Shown here piece by piece: positions 1 to 8,623 of a stretch of 64,000 nt of DNA. The notes beneath the pieces were generated by a model. It had not been told where the DNA came from, searched no databases, and worked only from the letters and a program-made list of their open reading frames with translations. The DNA is taken from positions 4,298,724-4,362,723 of the forward strand of contig NZ_CP110136.1 of assembly GCF_025979705.1 (NCBI RefSeq). Direction: 5' to 3'. Position 1 is the stretch's first letter, and each line of letters begins with the position of its first letter. A program made the position numbers and the translations under genes. This DNA comes from Hymenobacter sp. YIM 151858-1. GTDB taxonomy: Bacteria; Bacteroidota; Bacteroidia; Cytophagales; Hymenobacteraceae.

Positions 1-812
1 TCGCTCATCTCGCCCATCAACAGCTTCAGGCCAAACTCCGGCACTTTGGGCAGCACCAACGGGCGGTGCAGCACATCGGCCAGGGTAGAGGTAAACTCTT
101 TGTTGGTTACCGGCTGCGGCGAAACGGCATTGTAAGTGCCCTGCCATTCCGACTCCTCCATCATCTGGATGAGCAAGCGGCAGAGGTCGTCGATGTGCAC
201 CCACGACATATACTGCCGGCCGCTACCTAGGGCTGCACCAGCCATAAGCTTCACGGGCCGGGCAATGCTGGGCAGCGCGCCGCCTTCGTCGCTGAGCACG
301 ATGCCGATACGCGTAATTACCGTACGGATACCTAGGGCTTGCACCTGCTGCGCCGCCCGTTCCCATTGAGTAGCCACATCGGCCAGAAAGTCATCGGCAG
401 GAGCCGGCGGAGTGTCTTCCGTCAGCATGCGGTCGTCGGCGTCGCCGTAGATACCAATTGCCGAGGCCGAGATAAACGCCTTCACGTGGTGGGGCCGCTC
501 GCGCAGCTCGCGCGCCAGCAGGTTGGTGCCTCCCACGCGGCTCGACATGATTTCGTGCTTGCGCTCCTCCGACCACTTTTCATCGGAAACGCTGGCCCCG
601 GCCAGGTTAACGATGAAATCGGCGTACCCGATAGCGGCTTCGTCGATTTGGCCGGCAGCCGGGTCCCAACGGAAACTGCAGTAGCGCCCGCGGCCGGTTT
701 GCCGGCTCAGGTGGGCCACTTCGTAGCCCGCGTCAATCAGCATTTCCGATAGGCGCATGCCAATAAGGCCGCGGCCACCCGAAATCAACACTTTGCGCAA
801 CGATGGTTTCAT
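1..812 (-). CDS. TIGR01777-family NAD(P)-binding epimerase, partial
   Basis: This is the N-terminal 270 residues of a leftward gene that runs off the left edge. The protein starts MKPSLRKVLISGGRGLIG, with a glycine-rich Rossmann turn at residues 12-18. It then shows an NLAGA motif, a SASAIGIYG segment (active-site Ser and Tyr region of extended SDR epimerases) and the MSWVHIDDL stretch. All of these are typical of the TIGR01777/YfcH family, whose usual length is about 300 residues. Members are sugar-epimerase-like oxidoreductases of unclear substrate, sometimes misnamed cell division inhibitors. The start ATG at 812 is the only one that keeps the Rossmann strand near the N-terminus. It lies 135 bases downstream of folE on the same strand. 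Two internal CTA-GGT codon pairs fall in CCTAGG sites. Confidence 0.88.
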   Translation of the reverse strand, partial: MKPSLRKVLISGGRGLIGMRLSEMLIDAGYEVAHLSRQTGRGRYCSFRWDPAAGQIDEAAIGYADFIVNLAGASVSDEKWSEERKHEIMSSRVGGTNLLARELRERPHHVKAFISASAIGIYGDADDRMLTEDTPPAPADDFLADVATQWERAAQQVQALGIRTVITRIGIVLSDEGGALPSIARPVKLMAGAALGSGRQYMSWVHIDDLCRLLIQMMEESEWQGTYNAVSPQPVTNKEFTSTLADVLHRPLVLPKVPEFGLKLLMGEMS

Positions 813-947
813 TGTGTAAGCAACACGAAGGGCTCGTAAACTGCCGAAAAGCTCAAAAAGGGCTGCAAGTTAAGGCGGTAGCGCCACATCCTTCTTTCCC
901 GAACGAACATCCGAGCCGCGGAATAGGTGCGCCAAAGCCGAACGAGG

Positions 948-1613
948 CTATTTGCCGATCAGCCGCAAAAACTCGCGCCGGAGCTGCTCGTCGCGGCCAA
1001 AGGCTCCCCCGTATTCGGCAGTAATGGTTGAGCTGCTGGTATCGTTTACGCCGCGGCTCATTACGCATAAGTGGTCGGCTTCGATGAGTACGGCCACGTC
1101 GTCGGTGCGGAGGCTTTGCTTGAGTTCCTCGGCAATTTGCCGGGTGAGACGCTCCTGCACTTGGGGGCGGCGGGCATAGTATTGCACTACGCGGTTCAGC
1201 TTCGAAAGCCCCACCACATGCTCGCCGGGGAGGTAAGCCACGTGCGCTTTGCCTATAATAGGTACAAAGTGGTGCTCGCAGCAGGAGAAGAGCGTAATGT
1301 CGCGCTCCACGAGAATGTGGTTGTACTGGTAGCGGTTTTCGAATAGGCGCACCTCGGGGCGGTGTTGCGGATCGAGGCCCCGGAACCACTCGTTCACAAA
1401 CATCTTGGCCACCCGACGGGGCGTACCGTTCAGGCTGTCGTCCGTCAGGTCGAGGCCAAGCAGGTGCATAATCTCGCGGAAGTGCGCCGTAATGCCGGCA
1501 ATCTTATCTTCTTCGCTAAGCGCAAAAGCATCGGGGCGCAGGGGCGTGCGCAGCTCGGCATCCAAGTGGTCGTCGGCCCCAGGAATAGCGGCCGGGTCGG
1601 GCTGTTTAGCCAT
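948..1613 (-). CDS. folE: GTP cyclohydrolase I
   Basis: FolE converts GTP to 7,8-dihydroneopterin triphosphate, the first step of folate and tetrahydropterin synthesis, in the cytosol as a decamer. The 221-residue protein carries the zinc and active-site motifs CCEHHFVPI (Cys112, His115) and DHLCVMSRG (Cys183). It also has the conserved segment NGTPRRVAKMF near residue 62 and GLSKLNRVV near residue 135. Length and motif order are normal for the bacterial type I enzyme. Its start overlaps the end of the upstream PTPS-like gene by 8 bases, which indicates translational coupling. The two genes therefore probably act in one pathway, FolE supplying the substrate of the PTPS-like enzyme. Confidence 0.97.
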   Translation of the reverse strand: MAKQPDPAAIPGADDHLDAELRTPLRPDAFALSEEDKIAGITAHFREIMHLLGLDLTDDSLNGTPRRVAKMFVNEWFRGLDPQHRPEVRLFENRYQYNHILVERDITLFSCCEHHFVPIIGKAHVAYLPGEHVVGLSKLNRVVQYYARRPQVQERLTRQIAEELKQSLRTDDVAVLIEADHLCVMSRGVNDTSSSTITAEYGGAFGRDEQLRREFLRLIGK

Positions 1614-2013
1614 GGTATTCTACAAAGTTGCGGTCCGTTTCGTGGAGCGTGACCGATAAAGCCAGATCGTTGGCTAAGTGAGGCCGCAGCCGCTGCCAGC
1701 ACACGCGGGCGATATTCTCGGCCGTGGGGTTGAACTGGCGGAAATCTTCGGTGTCGAGATTCAGGTTGCGGTGGTCAAAGGTATTTAGAATCTCGCGTTT
1801 GATGAGGTCGCTCAGTTGCTTCAAATCGTAGACGTAACCCGTGTCCGGGTTGGGCTCGCCGGTTAGGCGCACCGTAAGCACATAGTTGTGGCCGTGGTAG
1901 TTGGGGTTGTTGCAAAGGCCAAACACGCGGTCGTTTTCCTCGTCAGTCCACTGAGGGTTATAGAGGCGGTGCGCGGCATTGAAGTGCTCGGTGCGTCCTA
2001 CGGTTACTTTCAT
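1606..2013 (-). CDS. 6-pyruvoyl-tetrahydropterin synthase family protein
   Basis: This 135-residue protein belongs to the PTPS/QueD family, which acts on 7,8-dihydroneopterin triphosphate. Zinc ligands are visible as His15 (HFNAAHRL) and His40/His42 (HGH). The catalytic Cys34 stands in CNNPNYHGHNY, so the spacing is C-x5-HGH. That spacing matches the tetrahydrobiopterin-type PTPS of animals, while queuosine-type QueD enzymes have C-x3-HGH. The FDHRNLN segment near residue 79 and the LHETDRN segment near residue 122 supply the remaining conserved residues. It is first in a leftward operon and overlaps folE. A role in tetrahydropterin cofactor synthesis is an inference from the motif. QueD activity is the main alternative. 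Confidence 0.85.
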   Translation of the reverse strand: MKVTVGRTEHFNAAHRLYNPQWTDEENDRVFGLCNNPNYHGHNYVLTVRLTGEPNPDTGYVYDLKQLSDLIKREILNTFDHRNLNLDTEDFRQFNPTAENIARVCWQRLRPHLANDLALSVTLHETDRNFVEYHG

Positions 2014-2199
2014 GTGGTGCTTAACTCCAAGTTTGGGTGGTTTGTTTCGGTATTTGCATCCTGCTCAATTACAGTACTTTATCAAGTATATATTTTTCTA
2101 ATCTTGAACTTAACAAATATTTCGAAGGATATATCTAATAAAAGTTATATCGAGTAAAAAAAATCTAGGGCCTACTCTGGCGCTTTATGCAGGGGTAGT

Positions 2200-2207
2200 T
2201 AAATTTG
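2200..2207 (+). promoter_or_regulatory. Possible -7 box of Bacteroidota promoter
   Basis: The sequence TAAATTTG fits the Bacteroidota -7 consensus TAnnTTTG and lies 72 bases before the ATG at 2279. No convincing TTG box stands at the expected distance, so the call is weak. The 265 bases between the divergent genes (2014-2278) are AT-rich and contain no gene. Confidence 0.35.
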
Positions 2208-2278
2208 GTGAGTTGTTACCCGCAAATAGCGAGCGGCTGCACCTCACACTTCGTTTTCACACACTTATTTCACTCCCT

Positions 2279-2983
2279 ATGAAATCAGGCGTACTCCTCT
2301 CTCTGTTGCTGTTCGTCCTGACGACTGCAGGCTTTGCTCAACGCTCGCCCGTAGACGAAACGGAAATGGCAGTAAAAGGCATCCCTCGTAAAGGTCAGCG
2401 CGTAACTATCCAGCTGGATAGCAAGCGGGTAGAAGACTCGTGGGTAAAGCTCATCAACGAAAAAATCGGCAAAGTAAAGGCCGATAAAGGTGTGTACTCG
2501 ATGGATGGTGTTGTCGTAGAGTCGATTTCGAAGACTCCGATCCGCATCATCTCGAAAGTAGACGCCGTACCGACCGGTACTACGGTTTGGTGGTCGATTG
2601 ACTTGGGTAACGCTTACCTGAGCAAAGACGCTACCCCGCAACAGTGGAAGTCGGCCGAAAACTACCTGAAGGATTTCGCCCGCCAGCTGTACCGCGAAGA
2701 CATTGCCCTGCAGGTACAGGAAGCTGAGCGTGCTCTGATCAACTCGCAAAACAACCACATGGCTGTTATTGCTAAGCAGGATGCCATCAAGAAAGACATC
2801 GAGCGCAACAAGCAGAAGAAAATTGAAATTCAGCAGCAGCTGGCCGAAAACGCTGCCGAACTGGTGAAGCTCAACAACATGGTTGACTCGAACCTGAAGG
2901 AGCAGGAAGCCGCTCGCGCCGACATTGTCAACATGCGTGTGCAGCTGGAGTCGGTTAAGGAGCGCATGAACAAGATTGAGTAG
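2279..2983 (+). CDS. Secreted coiled-coil protein of unknown function
   Basis: I do not recognise this 234-residue protein. Residues 1-19 form a clear signal peptide ending GFAQ, so the product is exported to the periplasm or beyond. The middle (about 30-130) is mixed alpha/beta, with DSWVKLINEKIGKVK and GTTVWWSIDLGN segments. From about residue 140 to the end it is rich in Glu, Lys, Gln and Ala with heptad spacing and reads as a long coiled coil. The ATG at 2279 is chosen because the signal peptide begins there. A longer reading from 2213 would add a charged, non-signal extension. Codon use is AT-richer than in neighbours and suggests high expression. It is a single gene followed by a strong terminator. 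Confidence 0.8.
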   Translation: MKSGVLLSLLLFVLTTAGFAQRSPVDETEMAVKGIPRKGQRVTIQLDSKRVEDSWVKLINEKIGKVKADKGVYSMDGVVVESISKTPIRIISKVDAVPTGTTVWWSIDLGNAYLSKDATPQQWKSAENYLKDFARQLYREDIALQVQEAERALINSQNNHMAVIAKQDAIKKDIERNKQKKIEIQQQLAENAAELVKLNNMVDSNLKEQEAARADIVNMRVQLESVKERMNKIE

Positions 2984-3010
2984 TTCTGCGCTGTAGCTCT
3001 CTAATTCAAA

Positions 3011-3046
3011 AAAGCCCCGCCACTTTGCTGGCGGGGCTTTTTGCTT
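3011..3046. terminator. Bidirectional intrinsic terminator
   Basis: A perfect 12-base stem (3011-3022 with 3029-3040, core AAAGCCCCGCCA) with a 6-base loop is followed by a T-rich tail and preceded by an A run. It can end transcription from the rightward gene ending at 2983 and from the leftward gene ending at 3117. Confidence 0.9.
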
Positions 3047-3116
3047 TTATACCGATGCACGTGTGGGCCGTGACCGGGCACAGAGCCCGAACGCGCTGGG
3101 CAGACCTAGGTGGCAG

Positions 3117-3779
3117 CTAAGGTTTTAGGGCAGCGCGTATCTGCTGCTCGGTCGCTTCGGGCCCGCGCCATCCTACCACCCGCACCTCGCCTGGCTCGCC
3201 GGTGTGCTGGTACCACAGGCGCAACGTTTCGCGGGCGGCAGGGTAGCGTGTAACCAGCTCCTGCCACGAGGTAACGGGCACATTGCGTTGGCTTGGGCGA
3301 GCGGGTACCGTTAGCACCACCGATTCCATTTCGCCACCGTTATCGAGCAGCAAAAGCGCCAGGGGCAGCACTTCGAACACCGTGCCCGCGGGCTGGCTTT
3401 CGGCCAGCACAAGCGCGGGCTGCGGCCGACCTAGGGGGTGTAGCTTGGAGGCCGGCAACCGGGTAGATGGGATAAACCCTGCATTGGCGGGGTAAGGCAA
3501 AAAGGCCACCCGCCGCTCGGTGCCGGCACGCAGTTCGGGCTGAAAATCGTTGCTACGAGCATCGTAATGCAGCACGCGGTTTGAGCCGGCCGGGGTTTCT
3601 ACCACCACTTGCAGCAGGTGGCGTTCGGCGGAATAGGTAGGCAGCTTATCAAAACGCTCCTGACAGCTGGTGAGGCCAGCCGCCAGGAGCGTGAGAGATA
3701 CAGCAACTGCAGAACCTACGTTACCGGAGCGCCTGATCGATGAGGCGCAGCGGGTTGGCGTTTTGCAGGTTGAGAACAA
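3117..3779 (-). CDS. Pyrophosphatase-fold lipoprotein, probably catalytically dead
   Basis: The 220-residue protein has a lipoprotein signal with lipobox LTSC (Cys39). From residue 55 to 220 it can be aligned by eye with family I inorganic pyrophosphatase: VVVETPAGSNRVLHYD, the PYPANAGFI counterpart of YPCNYGYI, the TVPARPSQRNVPVTSWQELV segment, then LRLWYQHTG and VVGWRGPEATEQQI. The signature DGDPVD is replaced by GRPQPA (residues 117-122), and the later Asp and Lys around residues 150-154 are also gone. Metal and pyrophosphate binding should therefore be lost. Its ATG lies 59 bases inside the 3' end of the upstream peptidase gene and no later start exists before the signal peptide, so the two are probably coupled. 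A structural or ligand-binding role is likely but unknown. Confidence 0.75.
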   Translation of the reverse strand: MFSTCKTPTRCASSIRRSGNVGSAVAVSLTLLAAGLTSCQERFDKLPTYSAERHLLQVVVETPAGSNRVLHYDARSNDFQPELRAGTERRVAFLPYPANAGFIPSTRLPASKLHPLGRPQPALVLAESQPAGTVFEVLPLALLLLDNGGEMESVVLTVPARPSQRNVPVTSWQELVTRYPAARETLRLWYQHTGEPGEVRVVGWRGPEATEQQIRAALKP

Positions 3780-6720
3780 AGCGAATGTTGTCGGTGAAGT
3801 TCTTGCGGCTGTTGGGCAAACCGTTGTCGTACTGCGAGCCAGCTATTGGCAAATAAAGCCGGAATACATCATTCCATAAAGGCAACGCCAGGCCTGCATC
3901 GTAAAATAGCCGTTGGCGGCCGCCATCGGGCAGCACAAAGCGACGATTTGCTGCGCCTAGGTCGGCAAACACGACGAACCGCGTCTTGGGCAAATCGGCC
4001 TCCAGGTTGAGGGTGGTTAGCCATTTATCGGCAAACACGGGCAGGTAGGCTTTGAAAGCGCCGTCGCGGTCGTCGGTTTGGTGTACTTGCGCCGTGAGGG
4101 CGTCGGAAATTTGCCGACGATCCAGGAAGGCGGTTTGCCGGCGATAATCCGGGCTGCCGCTCAAGCCTATCACGAAGGGCGACTCGGCTGCTTGCGACAA
4201 AAACCGGCCGCCAAACCAACGTGCCCGAATGCCGCGCTTCTCGGCGTAACGCTGCTCGAAGCGCAGGGCTGCGCGCAAAAGCTGCGGCGAATCGTAGGTG
4301 GTGCCGGCGCTGCGGGGCGTGAAGGCGTTCAGCTCCACATCGGCCCCGTAGCTGCGGGCAGCATCGCCACCTAGGAGCTCATAACGCAGGGTAGGAATGA
4401 TGTTGCCCGTGGAAAGCGGGTCTTGCTCGGTGCGCACAATGGTGTAGGCCAGCTGCACTTGCTGGCGCAGGTTGCCCCACTGCGTGCGGCGCAGCTCCAG
4501 CGTGAGGCTCGGCTCCAGCTTGGTGTAGCGTTCAAAGCTCGACACGTGGAACGAAGTGGTTACGCGCTGCAGGTAGCGGCTGCTCGGCAAGGCCGTGAGG
4601 TTTACTTGGCCAAGGCCCTTCAGGTCGCGGCGGTTGAAGCTGAACATGGGCATGGCCACATAGCTCAGCTTATTCAGCACCAAGGGGTTGTTGTAGAAGG
4701 CGGCACCTAGCATAAACTTGTCGTAGGTGTTGGCGCCCACTACTGGCAGCCAGTAGAGGTCGGTACGGTCCCAGCGCTCCAGGCCGGCCAGGGGCCGGAT
4801 GCGCAGCGGCTCCAGGGTAGGGAAGGTGCCGTCGAGCAGGCGTTGGTCGTCGCGGCGGTTGAGCTGCGGCGTAAGGTACTCGGGGTCGACGACTACCGCG
4901 GCTACCTCCGGGGTGCGGCGGAAGTTGAGCTGCGATACGTCGGTGTCTTCGTCGCCGGTGGTGCGGTCTTCGGCTTCGCGGCCGCCGAAAACGGGCGTCC
5001 ACTTCAGCTCCAGTATTTTACCCTGCGCATCAACCGTAGCCACCGGCACCGACCACGGCGCCGTCGATTCGTTCCGAACCAGCACTTTCACCTGCTCGCC
5101 GGCCAGCAGCAAGTCCGAAACCGTGGCGTTGTAGCGCGTGGTGGTGCCAAGCATCTGCTGAAAAAACCAGTCGAGCTTTTGGCCTGCGGCTTCCTCAAAC
5201 GCCGCCTGCATATCGGCCGGCGACGGGTGACGGAACTTCCACCGGTCGTAGTACAGGCGCATGCCCTGGTCGAACTTCTCCTGCCCTAGGTAACCAGCCA
5301 GGTAGCGGAGCAGGCCAGCGGTTTTCACGTACACAATGGCGCCGTAATTGTAGCTGGTAAACTGGGCCGAGGCCAAGCCGGCGCTGGGCTGATCGTAGCC
5401 GCGGCTGGCAGCTGCCTGCCACTGGCCTTGCGCTACTGCCGCAGGCGGCACACCCGCAAGGCCAAGCTTTTGGGCAAGCGCCGGGCTGCTGGCGGCTTTG
5501 GCCAGCGGGTCGGAGGGCGTTTGCTTGAAGGCCTCCATCACGCGCGCTTCCATGTAGGTATTCACGCCTTCGTCCTGCCACGGATGGTCGCGCTCGTTAG
5601 AAGCCAGAATCCCGTAGAACCAGTTGTGGCCTACCTCGTGCACAATGGCAAACGGGTCGGTTACCGTAACCATGGGGTACTCCATGCCCGAGCCTGCGCT
5701 CAGGGCACCATCAACAGCCGTAGCGGCCGAATACGGATACTCACCAACCCAGCGCGAGTAGCCTTCCAGGGCGTACCGGATATCGTTGCGGTGCTTCAGC
5801 CAATCGGCGGCGTTGCGGTTAGTAAACAGCATCCAGGCCGTCACGCTTCGGCCCGAGTTGGGCAACTGCACTACATCCTTCAGCACGTTAAAGCGCTTGT
5901 CGGCAAACCACGCAAAGTCGTGCACGCGGTCTTGGGTGTAGCGCAGCGTTTTGGTGGCCGGGGCCGACGCCGGAAACTCCTCGCCGGTGCCAAACTCCTC
6001 GGGCTTGGTTTTGCTGGCTGCCGCCGCGGCAAGCTCATCGAGGCGTTTCAGCTCGGCAGCTGTTTGCAGCTCGCCCGTTGCGCCCACCACGTAGTTTTCG
6101 GGTAGCGTGATGCGCACATCGAAGGAGCCGAACTCGGAGTAGAACTCGCCTTGGTCGAGGTAGGGCATGGGGTGCCAGCCGGTGCGGTCGTATACGGCCG
6201 GCTTGGGGTACCACTGCGTAATCTGATAGCTCTGCCCCACGTGGCCCATGCGCGAAAACGAGTCGGGCAGCTTCACGCGGAAGGGCGTGCTGATGGTTGC
6301 TCGCTGCCCGGGCTGCAGCGGTTGCGGCAGCACCAGCTTGGCAATGTCGGGGTTTTGCGCGTCGTACTCCAGGCGGGCGGCCTGGCCGTCAACTTTAAAG
6401 TCGAGCTGATCGATGTAGCCGCGCGCTTCGGGCTTGGCAAACTCAAACTTAAGCTTGCCAACCTGGCGCTGCTGGCGGGCAAAAGCGGTGGAGTTGTCGC
6501 GGTAGGCGTTGGGCCATAAATGGATGTAGATGAAGGTCAGCGCGTCGGGCGAGTTGTTGACGTACTGCATTTCTTCGCGCCCCGTAAGCACGTGCTGCTT
6601 ATCGTCGAGGGCTACATCAATGGAGTAATTAACCTCCTGCTGCCAATACGGGCGCTCGGATTGGGCAAAGGCCGCCAGCGGCAGCACTGCCAGCATAAGG
6701 CTGGCTACTAATTTTTGCAT
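3721..6720 (-). CDS. M1 family metallopeptidase with barrel-like C-terminus
   Basis: This 999-residue protein begins with a signal peptide (residues 1-19, ending AFAQ). It carries the M1 aminopeptidase domain: GSGMEYPMV (exopeptidase loop) and the zinc site HEVGH at 361-365 with Glu384 as third ligand, followed by EARVMEAF. M1 enzymes remove N-terminal residues from peptides. Catalytic and middle domains end near residue 620. The remaining 380 residues alternate polar and aromatic positions (LRRTQWGNLRQQVQLAY, RFVLNLQNAN) like outer-membrane beta strands. This suggests a surface-anchored peptidase, an inference from sequence texture. The ORF end overlaps the start of the pyrophosphatase-like lipoprotein gene. 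Upstream on the minus strand lies TACTTTCG, a near match to the -7 box. Confidence 0.9.
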   Translation of the reverse strand: MQKLVASLMLAVLPLAAFAQSERPYWQQEVNYSIDVALDDKQHVLTGREEMQYVNNSPDALTFIYIHLWPNAYRDNSTAFARQQRQVGKLKFEFAKPEARGYIDQLDFKVDGQAARLEYDAQNPDIAKLVLPQPLQPGQRATISTPFRVKLPDSFSRMGHVGQSYQITQWYPKPAVYDRTGWHPMPYLDQGEFYSEFGSFDVRITLPENYVVGATGELQTAAELKRLDELAAAAASKTKPEEFGTGEEFPASAPATKTLRYTQDRVHDFAWFADKRFNVLKDVVQLPNSGRSVTAWMLFTNRNAADWLKHRNDIRYALEGYSRWVGEYPYSAATAVDGALSAGSGMEYPMVTVTDPFAIVHEVGHNWFYGILASNERDHPWQDEGVNTYMEARVMEAFKQTPSDPLAKAASSPALAQKLGLAGVPPAAVAQGQWQAAASRGYDQPSAGLASAQFTSYNYGAIVYVKTAGLLRYLAGYLGQEKFDQGMRLYYDRWKFRHPSPADMQAAFEEAAGQKLDWFFQQMLGTTTRYNATVSDLLLAGEQVKVLVRNESTAPWSVPVATVDAQGKILELKWTPVFGGREAEDRTTGDEDTDVSQLNFRRTPEVAAVVVDPEYLTPQLNRRDDQRLLDGTFPTLEPLRIRPLAGLERWDRTDLYWLPVVGANTYDKFMLGAAFYNNPLVLNKLSYVAMPMFSFNRRDLKGLGQVNLTALPSSRYLQRVTTSFHVSSFERYTKLEPSLTLELRRTQWGNLRQQVQLAYTIVRTEQDPLSTGNIIPTLRYELLGGDAARSYGADVELNAFTPRSAGTTYDSPQLLRAALRFEQRYAEKRGIRARWFGGRFLSQAAESPFVIGLSGSPDYRRQTAFLDRRQISDALTAQVHQTDDRDGAFKAYLPVFADKWLTTLNLEADLPKTRFVVFADLGAANRRFVLPDGGRQRLFYDAGLALPLWNDVFRLYLPIAGSQYDNGLPNSRKNFTDNIRFVLNLQNANPLRLIDQALR

Positions 6721-6858
6721 AGAGTAAAGGCGAATGCGTGGCGAAAGTACGTGTTCGGCACGTATGCCGGTTGCCTTGGCATAACCCAGGCGCTACCACG
6801 GCCGTTAGCCAAGGCACGGCGCCGCCCGGCGCCATTGCTCAACCATACCCTAAGCCCG

Positions 6859-7269
6859 ATGGAAAAGAAGTATGTACAGCACGAAGTGCACCTCGATGCG
6901 GCCGCAAAGCTGCTCGGCGGCGACTTGCAGGAAGAAGCAAACCGCGCTGGCCTCGACAACAACCTGCAACGCTGGATTGAAGACCTGAAAGACGCCGGCC
7001 ACCAGGATTTTCACGAACTCATCGTGGATCTGCAGGCACTCAAAGCCCACTTCGGCGGCGGTGCCATCGATGGCAAGCTGGTGGGGCAATTGCTGCACCG
7101 CCTGGGTGAGAATACCGCTAAGGTAGCGCACCTGGCCGAGGGCAATGTCAGGCCGCGCGTTGAGAACCTGAGCCAGGCATTGCTGGAGGCCGCCCGTGAG
7201 GTAGCCGGCGGCCGCACCAGCCCCGACGAAGACTTGCGGCAGGATTCAGCCCAACGCAAGCAGCAGTAA
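6859..7269 (+). CDS. Hypothetical protein, 136 residues
   Basis: I do not recognise this protein. From the ATG at 6859 it reads MEKKYVQHEVHLDAAAKLLGG and continues as a largely helical, charged, cytosolic protein without signal peptide or membrane segment. Two amphipathic helices (about residues 25-60 and 65-110) precede a polar tail (DEDLRQDSAQRKQQ). The longer ORF from 6715 would begin inside the divergent promoter region and adds low-complexity sequence, so the inner start is preferred. Codon use matches the surroundings and the gene ends at a shared terminator, which supports it being real. Confidence 0.65.
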   Translation: MEKKYVQHEVHLDAAAKLLGGDLQEEANRAGLDNNLQRWIEDLKDAGHQDFHELIVDLQALKAHFGGGAIDGKLVGQLLHRLGENTAKVAHLAEGNVRPRVENLSQALLEAAREVAGGRTSPDEDLRQDSAQRKQQ

Positions 7270-7293
7270 GCATTGCACTGCTCCGAAAAAAAG

Positions 7294-7324
7294 ACAGGGC
7301 CTCTACCATCGGTAGAGGCCCTGT
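7294..7324. terminator. Bidirectional terminator between hypothetical gene and rplS
   Basis: A perfect 14-base stem (7294-7307 with 7311-7324, core ACAGGGCCTCTACC) with a 3-base loop lies between convergent genes ending at 7269 and 7347. An A run flanks it on the left, giving a T run for leftward transcripts of the ribosomal operon. Confidence 0.85.
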
Positions 7325-7346
7325 TTGTAGCGGGGAGCAGGATGCC

Positions 7347-7703
7347 TTAGGCGCGCTTCTCCTTGATGCGAGCAGCTTTGCCCGACAGGCCACGCAGGTA
7401 AAACAGGCGGGCACGACGCACTTTGCCGCGACGGATCAGTTCGATCTTGTCGAGGTTCGGCGAAATGATCGGGAAGATGCGCTCCGTACCGATCTGGTTC
7501 GACACCTTACGAACGGTGAAGGTTTCGCCGTTCGTGTTAGCGTTCCGGCGCTGGATAACCACGCCTTGGAACTGCTGGATGCGCTCCTTGTTGCCCTCGC
7601 GAATCTTAACGTGAACGTTAATCGTGTCGCCGGGAGCAAAATCGGGGAAGCTGGCGCGGCGCTCTTTGGCTTCCTGGTTGATGAGGTCGAGAAGTTGGCT
7701 CAT
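7347..7703 (-). CDS. rplS: 50S ribosomal protein L19
   Basis: L19 sits at the 30S-50S interface of the ribosome. The 118-residue protein from the ATG at 7703 ([16 protein letters not shown]) has the family hallmarks: [49 protein letters not shown], and the C-terminal [15 protein letters not shown]. Length is normal. The ORF could be extended to 7742 but the usual L19 N-terminus begins at the inner ATG. It is the last gene of the rpsP-rimM-trmD-rplS operon and also has its own promoter in the gap after trmD, so it may be made in excess of TrmD. Confidence 0.98.
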   Translation of the reverse strand: MSQLLDLINQEAKERRASFPDFAPGDTINVHVKIREGNKERIQQFQGVVIQRRNANTNGETFTVRKVSNQIGTERIFPIISPNLDKIELIRRGKVRRARLFYLRGLSGKAARIKEKRA

Positions 7704-7762
7704 GACAGCAAAAAATCTTGAAAGGACGGCGCCGCCGCCCAAGTGGTTTCGGTAAGGAGGCG

Positions 7763-7793
7763 CAAATATAGCTGTTGTAATGCTTAGCTACAA
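7763..7793 (-). promoter_or_regulatory. Internal promoter of rplS
   Basis: On the minus strand TTG (7793-7791), a 20-base spacer and TATATTTG (7770-7763) match the Bacteroidota -33/-7 consensus closely. The ATG of rplS is 59 bases further on. The -33 box touches the end of trmD, so rplS can be transcribed independently of the upstream operon genes. Confidence 0.75.
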
Positions 7794-7795
7794 CA

Positions 7796-8533
7796 CTAAG
7801 CGTTAGGTTTTTTGCGACGCCGCCTAGGTTGGGGCACTTCAAATGCCTCAGCAGGCAAATCGGCCAACAAATCGGGGCGTCGCTGGCGGGTGCGCTCCAG
7901 GGCTTTTTCCTGGCGCCACTCGTCCACTTTGGGCGTATCGCCCGATATCAGAATGCTCGGAACCTCGCGGCCGCGCCACTCCGCCGGGCGGGTGTACACG
8001 GGTGGAGCCAGCAAGCCATCCTGAAAGGAGTCGCTCAGGGCCGATTCTTCGTTGCCCAAGACGCCCGGCAGCAGGCGCACCACGGCGTCTACTACCACAG
8101 CTGCACCCAGCTCGCCGCCGCTCAGCACAAAGTCGCCAATGCTGATTTCCTCGGTCACGTACTCCTCCCGAATCCGCTCGTCGATGCCTTTGTAGTGGCC
8201 GCAGAGCAGGATAATGTTCTGCGTCAGCGAAAGGCGGTTGGCCGCCGCCTGTCGAAACGTAGGCCCGTCGGGGGTAAGGTAAATGATGGCGTCGTACGTG
8301 CGCTCGGCCAGCAACGCATCGAGGCAAGCGGCAATGGGCTCGGGCCGCAACACCATGCCCGCGCCGCCGCCAAAGGCGTAATCGTCGATCTGGCCGTGCT
8401 TGTTGATGGCAAACCGGCGCAGGTCGTGCAGGTGAATCTCGGCCAAGCCTTTATCCTGCGCCCGCCGCACAATAGAGTGGGCAAAGGGGCTGGTGAGCAG
8501 CTCGGGCTGGCAGGTTACGATATCGAAGCGCAT
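7796..8533 (-). CDS. trmD: tRNA (guanine-N1)-methyltransferase
   Basis: TrmD methylates G37 next to the anticodon of tRNAs, using S-adenosylmethionine, and prevents frameshifting. The 245-residue protein from the ATG at 8533 ([13 protein letters not shown]) has the trefoil-knot SAM site motifs [12 protein letters not shown] and [14 protein letters not shown], plus the substrate segment [11 protein letters not shown]. The last 15 residues are a basic tail ([10 protein letters not shown]). The upstream 25 codons of the ORF do not belong to the family and overlap the gap after rimM. It is the third gene of the rpsP operon, 90 bases after rimM. Confidence 0.98.
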   Translation of the reverse strand: MRFDIVTCQPELLTSPFAHSIVRRAQDKGLAEIHLHDLRRFAINKHGQIDDYAFGGGAGMVLRPEPIAACLDALLAERTYDAIIYLTPDGPTFRQAAANRLSLTQNIILLCGHYKGIDERIREEYVTEEISIGDFVLSGGELGAAVVVDAVVRLLPGVLGNEESALSDSFQDGLLAPPVYTRPAEWRGREVPSILISGDTPKVDEWRQEKALERTRQRRPDLLADLPAEAFEVPQPRRRRKKPNA

Positions 8534-8623
8534 GGGGTAGGGGCGCGATGCACGCACCCGGGGCATTGAACGGCAGGGGTAAATGAGCACGCAGCTCCGC
8601 AAGCGCAAAGCGCGCCGGCCGAC

